From: an uncultured Lachnospiraceae bacterium
GTDB taxonomy: Bacteria > Bacillota > Clostridia > Lachnospirales > Lachnospiraceae
DNA length: 64,000 nt
NCBI GenBank assembly: GCA_946546945.1
Contig: CAMNOU010000001.1
Span: forward strand, 1-64,000
Reading direction: 5' to 3'
How positions within the stretch are numbered: position 1 is the first letter of the stretch; every line of letters begins with the position of its first letter. Of the stretch, positions 55,767-64,000 are shown piece after piece. Made by a program: the position numbers and the translations under genes. The notes under the pieces are model-generated. The model had not been told where the DNA came from. It did not search any database and saw only the letters and a program-made list of their open reading frames with translations.

Positions 55767-57104
55767 ATGACACAGATCAGGACGGAATATGGTCTGGTGC
55801 AGGGATGTGAAGAGGATGGATACACGGTATATAAAGGGATTCCGTACGCAAAACCTCCTTGCGGAGATCTCCGATGGCGAAAGCCGCAGGAAGTGGATCC
55901 CTGGGATGGCGTTTTTCATGCAGATACATTTGGAAACATGTGTGTGCAGGAGCTGCCAAAAGCAGATAATCCGATCACAGGAAGATTCTTAAAGGAATTT
56001 TACAGCAATCCGGATTTTGCCCCGGGGATGAGTGAGGACTGCCTGTATCTGAATATCTGGACTCCGAACGATGCGGCAGGAAAGAAACTGCCGGTCGCAT
56101 TCTGGATTCACGGAGGCGGGTTCGGAGGTGGATACGGAAGTGAACTGGAGTTTGACGGAGAAGCTTTCTGCAAAAAAAATGTGATTCTGGTAACTATTAA
56201 TTATCGTCTGAATGTCTTTGGCTTTCTGGCACACCCGTGGTTGAGTGCGGAAAGTGAAAACGGAGTTTCCGGAAATTATGGATGTCTGGATCAGATCGCG
56301 GCGCTGAAGTGGGTGTATCGTAACATTGAAGCATTCGGGGGAGATCCGGAAAATATCACCATCTTCGGACAGTCGGCCGGAAGCATGAGTACACAGGTAC
56401 TGATCTCCAGTGAACTGACAGAAGACATTCCGGCAAAGGCAATCATGCAAAGCGGGATGACCTGTGAGGCAGATTTTCTGTATACACCTACACTGAAAGA
56501 AGAGGAAGAAGTTGGCTGCCGTATTGTTGAGATTGCCGGGGCAAACAGCCTGGAAGAGCTCAGAAAACTCCCGGCTGAAGTGCTTTTCGCGGCGAAGAGT
56601 GCGTTTGATGCGGAATCATGGAAGCTGGGAAAGGGATTGATGGTTGTGCCAAATGCTGACGGCTATCTGCTCAAAGAAACGGTCAGAGAAATATGGCGGC
56701 ACGGGAAAATGAAGCAGATTCCATACATGATCGGCAGTGTCACAGATGATCTTGGAGCGGTACCGAAAGATGTGAAAGCGGATCGGCCGGGGATTTTGCA
56801 GGAAGAAGCCATCCGTTTCAGCCTGAAGGCAGAAGAAACATATGGCATGCCGGCGTATCTGTATTTCTTTTCCCGCCGGCTTCCCGGAGACGACTGGGGA
56901 GCATTTCACTGTGCGGAAATCTGGTACATGATGGGGACATTAAAGCGGTGCTGGCGTCCGATGACAGAACAGGATGAACAGCTGAGTGATCAGATGGTCA
57001 CTTACTGGACAAATTTCATGAAATACGGAAATCCGGAAACAGCTGAGACCGAAGAATGGAAGCCGTATTCAAAAGCGGAGCATTTCGTAAAACAATTTCT
57101 CTAA
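55767..57104 (+). CDS. Carboxylesterase type B family protein
   Basis: VYKGIPYAKPP, SEDCLYLNIWTP, FWIHGGGFGGGYG, ITIFGQSAGSMS nucleophile elbow. Confidence 0.93.
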   Translation: MTQIRTEYGLVQGCEEDGYTVYKGIPYAKPPCGDLRWRKPQEVDPWDGVFHADTFGNMCVQELPKADNPITGRFLKEFYSNPDFAPGMSEDCLYLNIWTPNDAAGKKLPVAFWIHGGGFGGGYGSELEFDGEAFCKKNVILVTINYRLNVFGFLAHPWLSAESENGVSGNYGCLDQIAALKWVYRNIEAFGGDPENITIFGQSAGSMSTQVLISSELTEDIPAKAIMQSGMTCEADFLYTPTLKEEEEVGCRIVEIAGANSLEELRKLPAEVLFAAKSAFDAESWKLGKGLMVVPNADGYLLKETVREIWRHGKMKQIPYMIGSVTDDLGAVPKDVKADRPGILQEEAIRFSLKAEETYGMPAYLYFFSRRLPGDDWGAFHCAEIWYMMGTLKRCWRPMTEQDEQLSDQMVTYWTNFMKYGNPETAETEEWKPYSKAEHFVKQFL

Positions 57105-57129
57105 AGAGAAGGAAGGAAAGGAGCAGAAA

Positions 57130-58716
57130 ATGAAAGCAACAAAAATAATTGCCATGCTGCTGACCGGGGCATTGGGATGCAGTTTATTTGCCGGATGCGG
57201 GGCAGCCACAGAGAGTGAGGAGCAGACACAGAATATTGCCAGTGCTGCAGAAGAGACAGCGCAAGAGAGTACCTTTGAGGGATTCGATACGTTACAGACC
57301 ATAGATATGTATGGTATGTCCTTTTTCGGTGACGATGGCCTGACCGAAGTAATGGATGAAATCAACGCAATTTCCGAGGAACAGATCAATGTGCATGTAA
57401 ATTATAACCCTCTGGATATCGCTTCCTATATGCAGCAGGTCGGTCTGATGTTATCCGGCGGAGAAGCGTATGATCTGACATTGGTAACATCCATTCCGGT
57501 CGTATCGTTTTCAACCATGACAGCGCAGAACGAGCTGATGGATATCACGGATTATATTGACGAGTATGCGCCTCAGCTGAAAGAGAAACTGGGTTTTTAT
57601 ATGGATGCAACTACGTTGAACGATTCTGTTTACGCAGTTCCGTGTTACCGTCAGTATAATTCTTCACTCTATATTTTCATGAGAGAAGATATTCTGGATG
57701 AACTGGGGCTCACCGAGCAGGCAAGAGCGATTCAGAGCTGGTCCGACTATGAAGCAATTATGATGGCAGTAAAAGAGGCGCAGGATAACGGACAGCTTCC
57801 GGAAGAAATGAAAGTAAACGCCATGATCTGCAACGCGGATTCACAGGGAACAGTCATTAATTCCGGCTATTGTAATACCGGGGCGGAACAGCTGGCAGAC
57901 ACACATGGATATGATGGACTGGGCGACAACAACAAGATCATCTATGTGGATGAAAACGGAAAAGTCGGAAACTACTTTGAGACAGAAGATTACAGAGCAT
58001 CGGTAGAACGTGTGAACAGATGGTACAACGAAGGTCTGGTATATAAGGATGCGGCAACTTCCGCGGATGGATCCGATGCGCTGATGATGTCCGGTACGAC
58101 CTTTTCCTTTGTCGGACAGGCGGAATATGGAGCAGAGGCGGTCAAAGAAATGCAGTGTCAGAAACCGCTCGTAGCTGTTAAGGTGTGCGATATCCCGGTT
58201 CAGACGGCGAACGGCAACAGCTGGGGCTGGGCGGTGCCGACCACTTCTCAGAAACCGGAGGCGGCAGTGGCATTCCTGAATCTGATGTACAATAACCCCG
58301 AAGTGGAAAACCTTTTCGTCTATGGTATCGAAGGCCGTGATTATGAGGTGAATGAAGAAGGAGAAGCTGTCATTCTGGAGGATCATAAGTATCAGTGCAG
58401 TGATTTCTTCTTCGGTGATCAATTCCTGGCATATCCGAGTGAGGGGAATGGAGGAAGCTTCCGAGAGGATTCTCTGGCAGATCTGAAAGCGGCAGAGGTA
58501 TCTCCCTATTACGGATGTGTGGTCAATACGGACAGTGTTGCAAACGAACTGACAGCATTGCTGGCTGTATTAAAGAAATATGAGCCGGGATTAGAGAGCG
58601 GAAGTGCGGATCCGGCAACAATCGATGCGATGAATGCGGAATTAAAAGACAGCGGGCTTCAGGCAGTACTGGATACTTATCAGGAACAGCTGGATGCATG
58701 GCTCGCACAGCAGTAA
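57130..58716 (+). CDS. Extracellular solute-binding lipoprotein (family 1, DUF3502-like)
   Basis: Lipobox CSLFAGCGA; paralogue of 51467..53056. Confidence 0.88.
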   Translation: MKATKIIAMLLTGALGCSLFAGCGAATESEEQTQNIASAAEETAQESTFEGFDTLQTIDMYGMSFFGDDGLTEVMDEINAISEEQINVHVNYNPLDIASYMQQVGLMLSGGEAYDLTLVTSIPVVSFSTMTAQNELMDITDYIDEYAPQLKEKLGFYMDATTLNDSVYAVPCYRQYNSSLYIFMREDILDELGLTEQARAIQSWSDYEAIMMAVKEAQDNGQLPEEMKVNAMICNADSQGTVINSGYCNTGAEQLADTHGYDGLGDNNKIIYVDENGKVGNYFETEDYRASVERVNRWYNEGLVYKDAATSADGSDALMMSGTTFSFVGQAEYGAEAVKEMQCQKPLVAVKVCDIPVQTANGNSWGWAVPTTSQKPEAAVAFLNLMYNNPEVENLFVYGIEGRDYEVNEEGEAVILEDHKYQCSDFFFGDQFLAYPSEGNGGSFREDSLADLKAAEVSPYYGCVVNTDSVANELTALLAVLKKYEPGLESGSADPATIDAMNAELKDSGLQAVLDTYQEQLDAWLAQQ

Positions 58717-58780
58717 TTATTGATACCCTTCTATAAGTGTTAAAAAGTTCTCCCCAAGAAATGATAAGAATGTTGATTTT

Positions 58781-58817
58781 CGGAGCTGCTGCACACGGTG
58801 CGGCAGCTCCTTTTTTG
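58781..58817 (+). terminator. Intrinsic terminator
   Basis: GGAGCTGCTGCACACGGTGCGGCAGCTCCTTTTTTG. Confidence 0.8.
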
Positions 58818-58911
58818 ATTCCTTAAAAAGAACCCAAAGACAGGATTCCCAATCGTATAAAAGATGTGTTATGATGAATAAAATAAAGAGGAGTACAGAG
58901 AAGGAGGAAGC

Positions 58912-59442
58912 ATGATGAGAGAGACCTTGCATGACTTAAAGAACAGACGCAGTGTGAAGGAGTACAAAAAAGATCAGATTAAAGACGAAGAGCTTCAGGA
59001 AATACTGGAAGCCGGCATGAATGCACCCTCGGGCGGCAACCGGCAGTCTGCGATTTTTATTGTTGTTCAGAAGAAAGAGTGGATCGATAAACTCTGCCGT
59101 CTCAACGCACAGATTGCGGGAGCGCCGGAGGGCTTCGACGTATTTTACGGGGCGCCGACCGTGATTGTGGTGGCAGCTTCCACTTCGACTCCGGATGCGA
59201 TCAAAGACGGATCCTTATGTATCGGGAATATGCTGAATGCGGCCTATGCGATGGGGCTTGGCGGAAGATGGATCAACCGTGCGGACGGCATGCTGGAAGA
59301 TGAACTCGGAAAAGAACTTCTGAAGGAAGCGGGATACGAAGGAGAATACATTGGGGTGGGCAATGTGATCCTCGGATACCCGGCCGGGGATTATCCGGCG
59401 CCGATTGAGCACAAGAAGGATTATTACCGGATTATCCGGTAG
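58912..59442 (+). CDS. Nitroreductase family protein
   Basis: RRSVKEYKKDQIKDEELQEILEAGMNAPSGGNRQS; VGNVILGYPAGDYPAP. Confidence 0.92.
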   Translation: MMRETLHDLKNRRSVKEYKKDQIKDEELQEILEAGMNAPSGGNRQSAIFIVVQKKEWIDKLCRLNAQIAGAPEGFDVFYGAPTVIVVAASTSTPDAIKDGSLCIGNMLNAAYAMGLGGRWINRADGMLEDELGKELLKEAGYEGEYIGVGNVILGYPAGDYPAPIEHKKDYYRIIR

Positions 59443-59468
59443 GAACACAGAAACGAGGTCAGGAAGCT

Positions 59469-60350
59469 CTAGTCGCTGCGCTTCAGCGCATTCAGATAAT
59501 CCCTGACATACGGATTCTGGCATTTCTCGGGATCCCAGAGAGCATAATAATCCGTAAACAGAGGCAGAGGAATCGTGCGGTAGTCTGAAGAACTGACATC
59601 CGTATGCCATCCGGTACAGATGGTGAAGCATTCATTGGAACGCAGAAACAGGGATACGGAGTCGACACTGTCCAGATAGATCACTTCCTTTGGGCCTCTC
59701 CCAAACAGCTTTTGCGCGGTCTGATTCAACAGATCGCGCATTTTTTGCGGGAGCATTTTGGGAAGGAAAAGGGTGGTGTCGGCGATGGCGTTCAGCTGCA
59801 CATTCTGCGGATCCGCAAAGGCCCGGTGTTTTTTGGATGCTACGATATAATATGGAACGGATGTCTGTGTCATCCGGATCGACTCATACTGTTTGCCTAA
59901 AGGGCGCAGTTCTTTTGCACAGATCAGGATTTCTCCGCGGTTCAGAACTTTTTCAAAATCTTCACACTCTATAAAATTTGCAAAGTGTTTAAAAGAAGGA
60001 TGTTCAGCCATGAATGTTGTCGTGGAAGAAATGAAGGAATCCGGAAATGTAGTTCCACGCATCAGGTTGACCAGAACCAGAGATTCTTCCATATGCAGCT
60101 GTACGGTGTGCAGTGTCTGCTGATAGATGTCCTCGCATTGTTTCAGTCCATTGTAGAAAATTTCCCCGATCTCGGTCAGCTGGATCTGCCTCCGGACAGA
60201 CCGGTCGACCAGCGAGCCGCCGATTTCCTGTTCCAGAGACGCGATGTGTCTGCTGACGGCCGGCTGAGAGATATACATGGAGGCGGCTGTTTTTGTGTAG
60301 CTTAAGGTTTCCGCAAGTTTCAAAAAGCATGTAATGTCCTGAATGGTCAT
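59469..60350 (-). CDS. LysR family transcriptional regulator
   Basis: DITCFLKLAETLSYTKTAASMYISQPAVSRHIASLEQEIGGSLVDR. Confidence 0.92.
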   Translation of the reverse strand: MTIQDITCFLKLAETLSYTKTAASMYISQPAVSRHIASLEQEIGGSLVDRSVRRQIQLTEIGEIFYNGLKQCEDIYQQTLHTVQLHMEESLVLVNLMRGTTFPDSFISSTTTFMAEHPSFKHFANFIECEDFEKVLNRGEILICAKELRPLGKQYESIRMTQTSVPYYIVASKKHRAFADPQNVQLNAIADTTLFLPKMLPQKMRDLLNQTAQKLFGRGPKEVIYLDSVDSVSLFLRSNECFTICTGWHTDVSSSDYRTIPLPLFTDYYALWDPEKCQNPYVRDYLNALKRSD

Positions 60351-60477
60351 AAGAGAACTCCTTATTATTACACTATCGTTATAAGTAAATCATAAGCAGG
60401 GGAAAAGGAAAAGTCAATTGTATTTCAGGGGCATATCACGTATAATGGAAAAAAAGTTCCGTCAAAGGAGGATTCGG

Positions 60478-62415
60478 ATGAAGGAGTTGGCGCTGCATGC
60501 GAGGCAGAAAAGGCTGTTATCGATTTTGAATATCAGTCACGGTATTGAGACCGGCAAGGCTCTGGCGGAGAAAGTAGGTGCATCGGAACGCACGGTACGC
60601 AGTGATATCCGCGAGATCAATGAGCAGCTGAAACCTTATGATATCCGGATCGTGCCCCTGCATGGAAAGGGATATACCCTGTCGATTCCGGACCGGGCAC
60701 TGTTCCTGAAACTTCTGTCGAAACAGGAAACGTACCTGACGCGGGAAGACCGGCTTCGGGCACTGATGTTTTATCTGCTTCGTGAAAATGAGTGGGCGCA
60801 GCTGGGGCATCTGGAGGATGAAATGTATATCAGCCGGACGACGCTGGAAGGAGATTTGAAGGCGATCCGTAAGCGGATCAGCTCCCGGCATCCGTATCTG
60901 AAGATGCAAAGACAGGGCAGTGCCGTGAAACTGGAGGCAGATGAAAAGAAGCGCAGAGATCTGCTGATCCGTCTTTATGCGGAAAACTGGGATTATGATT
61001 CCCGGGATGGAATCGTGCTGAAGGAAGATGAATTCGGGAAGGAAATCCTGGAGGAAATCCGTGCTGTTGTCAAAAAATATCTGCAGGGCTATGCATTCAA
61101 TCTGGATGATTTCAGCCTGATTTACCTGACCCTTGCCATTGCCGTCATGTATTACCGCATTCAGGATGGAAATGCGCTGTCCTGTGAAGCGGAAGAAAGC
61201 CGGAAGGATCAGGCAGGGGACGCGGCCCGGGATATTCTGAATGAACTGGGCGAACTCTGGAAACTGACGTTTGAAGAGGGTGAGTATTGCTGGTTTTCGG
61301 ATATCCTCAGGAAAATTCAGGTGTTAAATAATCATACTTATAATAAAAACCAGATTCTGGAATGCACGGATGTGCAGTGCCATCAGATCGTCAATCAGGT
61401 GTTGAAAAGCATTGAAGATGATTACGGGATGGATTTTACCTCCGACGACAGATTGTTCGTGGATATGGTCATTCATGTACAGGCGCTTTTTTGCGGAATC
61501 GTGGCCGTTCAGATGCAGAACCACATGCTGGGGGATGAATTGCGCAAGAGATATCCGTTTCTGGGAGAGATCGCGCATGGAATGCGGCTGCAGCTGGCCA
61601 GACTGTGCGGTATGGATCTGGACAGCGGAGAGGAGGATTATCTTCTGCCGTTTTTGATTTCCGCTCAGAGGACCAGTTACAGGCGGAAACGGGGAAAGGG
61701 TATCCGCGCGGTTGTGATCAGCCACCTGAATGCCAGCCTGACGCATTATCTGATTGAGCAGCTTTTGCGCCGTTACGGGAAAGTGCTGGATCTGAACGGA
61801 CCGCTCCCTGTCTATGCCCGCGAATATTCAGAGGGACTGGATCCGCAGCTTTTGATTACGACTGTTCGCCTGCAGGACTTTAAAAACATTTTTCAGGTTC
61901 CGGTGGTCACGGTATCGGCTCTTCTGGAGGAGAGTGACTGCAATAGGATTGATGAACAGCTGACACTGATCAGGAACCGGCTGCTCTATCCGGGACTTCC
62001 GGTCAATGCGGAGCATTATTTTAAAGAATCGCAAATGTACGGTCTCGATAACGGAGAAAGCATGCAGACGGCTGTCCGCCGGATTCAGCAGCGGATGTAT
62101 GAAGACATGGATGAAATCGATGCCCGGCTGCTGGATCTGAACAGGGATTATTATTCTATCCGCAGAAACGGACTGGTATTTTTCTGCCAGACGGACGAGC
62201 GTGTGGACGAATCCCGCGCGGCGCTGGTCTATCTGAAGAACCGGATTTACTGGAACTATACGCGCAATGTTGAATATGTATTTTATCTGGTCCTGACGCC
62301 AAAGGAACGGCGCTATCTGGGATGGTTCTATTATCTGGCGGATGTTTTTGCGGAACATCCTGACAGGCTGAGGGAGAATATTGAGAAAAAGAAACTGAAT
62401 CCGATTGAGTTGTGA
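60478..62415 (+). CDS. BglG/LicR-like HTH-PRD transcriptional regulator
   Basis: LLSILNISHGIETGKALAEKVGASERTVRSDIREINEQLKPYDIRI; PRD-like and EIIB-like regions. Confidence 0.75.
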   Translation: MKELALHARQKRLLSILNISHGIETGKALAEKVGASERTVRSDIREINEQLKPYDIRIVPLHGKGYTLSIPDRALFLKLLSKQETYLTREDRLRALMFYLLRENEWAQLGHLEDEMYISRTTLEGDLKAIRKRISSRHPYLKMQRQGSAVKLEADEKKRRDLLIRLYAENWDYDSRDGIVLKEDEFGKEILEEIRAVVKKYLQGYAFNLDDFSLIYLTLAIAVMYYRIQDGNALSCEAEESRKDQAGDAARDILNELGELWKLTFEEGEYCWFSDILRKIQVLNNHTYNKNQILECTDVQCHQIVNQVLKSIEDDYGMDFTSDDRLFVDMVIHVQALFCGIVAVQMQNHMLGDELRKRYPFLGEIAHGMRLQLARLCGMDLDSGEEDYLLPFLISAQRTSYRRKRGKGIRAVVISHLNASLTHYLIEQLLRRYGKVLDLNGPLPVYAREYSEGLDPQLLITTVRLQDFKNIFQVPVVTVSALLEESDCNRIDEQLTLIRNRLLYPGLPVNAEHYFKESQMYGLDNGESMQTAVRRIQQRMYEDMDEIDARLLDLNRDYYSIRRNGLVFFCQTDERVDESRAALVYLKNRIYWNYTRNVEYVFYLVLTPKERRYLGWFYYLADVFAEHPDRLRENIEKKKLNPIEL

Positions 62416-62436
62416 TGAGAAAGGAAGATAACATTT

Positions 62437-64000
62437 ATGGCAGTAGATAAATATGATATCGCCGTGGAGGCCGGCAAAAAGGATGTGCAGAACCGTGCGG
62501 CAAAAGGGGAGCCGACAGAACTGCCTGTCTTGGATCACATCCTTGCAGATGTAGAAATCAGCGGAGAGTTTCCGCTGGGCCTGATCGATATCCCGCTGGA
62601 GCTGATTGCAGGGACGAAGACCGACGGGCGTGCCAATGCCTTCGCGCCGAACTTTATGCCGCTTTTGGGCAAAGGCTCCGAGTTCGCGATGAAGTGGAGT
62701 TCGCTCTGCGAGGCGCATCTGAGGGAGGGGATCCATGATCCGATCAAGGCCTATGAATACATGAACCGGTATTATGTACTGGAAGGGAATAAGCGCGTCA
62801 GCGTAATGAAGTATTTTGGCGCTGAGAGCATCACCGGGTATGTCACCCGTATCGTACCCGTAAGGGAAGATACGAAGGAGAGCCGCCTTTATTATGAATT
62901 TCTGGATTTTTACCAGGATACGAACATCAATTACCTTATTTTTACCGAAGAAGGCAGTTACGCAAAGCTGAGCCGGATTCTGGGACACGCGAAACATACC
63001 CGGTGGAGCCTGGAAGAGCGGTACGAATTCCATTCCTGTTATAACCGGTTTTCTGAAAGTTATGAAGAACTGGGAGGAAAAGACCTGCCGCTCACGACCG
63101 GCGATGCCATGCTTGCCTATATTGAATTATTCGGCTATGAGGACATGAAAGATGCCGGGCCGGAAGAGATCCGCACAAATTTGCAGAAAATGTGGGATGA
63201 TATGACCGGCTCTTATATCGATCCGGTGCATGCGGTACAGTATGAACCGGCTCCAGGACAGAAGAAACGGATTCTTTCCCGGATCCTTTCCGCGAAAGAC
63301 GGCAAAATCACAAAAGTGGCTTTTGTGTATGGAGAGACTGCCGAAACCTCTGCGTGGTCCTATGCGCATGAACTTGGCCGGCTGTATCTGCAGGATGTTT
63401 TCGGCGAAAGTATACAGACCTCCGTGTATGATGGAATCAAGCGCTTCGAAGATGTGGAAGACGTCATTGAACGGGCGGTCGCAGATGGGAATGAGATGAT
63501 TTTTACGACGAAGCCGGAATTTTTGCCGGCAAGCCTGAAGGCGGCAGTCAATCATCCGGACGTGAAGATCTTGAATTGCTCCCTGAATGCATCGCACAAC
63601 AGCGTGCGGCCTTATTTTGGCAGAATGTTCGAGGCAAAATTCCTGTCCGGAGCGCTGGCGGGCATCATGACGGATACGGACAAAATCGGATATATCACAA
63701 ATTGTCCCATTCATGGGATGACGGCGGAAATCAACGCATTTGCGCGCGGGGTCAAGATGGTAAACCCGAAAGCAAAGGTATATCTGGAGTGGACCGCGGC
63801 CTTGAAAAATCAGGGAGTGGATCTGCTGGAACACTTCCTTTCCCTTGGGGCGACCTACATTTCCGCTCAGGACATCGCAGACCCCAGGTCAACCTCCAGA
63901 CAGTACGGCCTGTTCCGGGTCAATGGGGAGAAACCGGTGAACCTGGCGCTGCCGGTGTGGAACTGGGGAAAATACTATGAACTCATCATCCGAAGCGTCC
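62437..64000 (+). CDS. BMP (Med/PnrA)-family substrate-binding-like protein with ParB-like N-terminal segment, 3' truncated by window end
   Basis: Open frame from ATG 62437 to the window edge (absent from the ORF track because it has no stop); YVLEGNKRVSVMKYFGAESI resembles ParB-type domains; FGRMFEAKFLSGALAGIMTDTDKIGYI is BMP-like. Confidence 0.8.
   Translation, partial: MAVDKYDIAVEAGKKDVQNRAAKGEPTELPVLDHILADVEISGEFPLGLIDIPLELIAGTKTDGRANAFAPNFMPLLGKGSEFAMKWSSLCEAHLREGIHDPIKAYEYMNRYYVLEGNKRVSVMKYFGAESITGYVTRIVPVREDTKESRLYYEFLDFYQDTNINYLIFTEEGSYAKLSRILGHAKHTRWSLEERYEFHSCYNRFSESYEELGGKDLPLTTGDAMLAYIELFGYEDMKDAGPEEIRTNLQKMWDDMTGSYIDPVHAVQYEPAPGQKKRILSRILSAKDGKITKVAFVYGETAETSAWSYAHELGRLYLQDVFGESIQTSVYDGIKRFEDVEDVIERAVADGNEMIFTTKPEFLPASLKAAVNHPDVKILNCSLNASHNSVRPYFGRMFEAKFLSGALAGIMTDTDKIGYITNCPIHGMTAEINAFARGVKMVNPKAKVYLEWTAALKNQGVDLLEHFLSLGATYISAQDIADPRSTSRQYGLFRVNGEKPVNLALPVWNWGKYYELIIRSV

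Noticed and set aside
61828-63033. 401-aa minus-strand ORF
   Set aside because: Antisense to the PRD regulator and BMP-like gene; no recognisable domain.
1-64000. tRNA or rRNA genes
   Set aside because: No tRNA cloverleaf or rRNA sequence was recognised by eye; a tRNAscan/Infernal run would be needed to exclude them.

Overview
The window looks like part of a gut Lachnospiraceae-type Firmicute chromosome; taxonomy is inferred from protein style only. (1) 0.7-10.8 kb is a thiamin locus: an NMT1/THI5-type ABC importer plus tenA on the minus strand and thiF-S-G-H-tenI-thiE-thiD on the plus strand. The two arms diverge from a pair of TPP riboswitches, each followed by a terminator. (2) 10.9-16.4 kb holds rpoN, rpe, a Gfo/Idh oxidoreductase, a phosphopantetheinyl transferase and Uma2-family genes. 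(3) 16.6-46.6 kb is an accessory catabolic island. It has three C-glycoside-deglycosidase-like alpha/beta pairs, two intact AraC-GH39 fusion regulators plus a decayed remnant, GPH sugar symporters, three Isf-like flavoproteins with a C-terminal Zn-ribbon, and an acyl module (OFA transporter, phosphotransacylase, butyrate kinase, ACP, SCP-x thiolase, DUF35). A regulatory/ABC segment interrupts it at 27.4-33.4 kb. (4) 49.5-58.7 kb holds a second sugar/polyphenol-type segment: TIM barrel, Gfo/Idh, two solo solute-binding lipoproteins, a third AraC-GH39 fusion and a carboxylesterase. (5) 58.9-64 kb holds a nitroreductase, LysR, a PRD-type regulator and a BMP-like binding protein truncated by the window end. 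The most unusual signals are: a dispersed modular palindromic element (about 10 full or partial copies) whose stems differ in sequence but keep base pairing, with two copies inside one Rpn-like nuclease gene (one read through in frame); a shared 5' leader hairpin before unrelated nuclease-family genes; AraC-GH39 proteins that keep the GH39 nucleophile motif but lack the acid/base motif; and the thiolase/DUF35/ACP/acyl-kinase module beside the C-deglycosylation genes. All family assignments come from reading the sequence. No database search was run.
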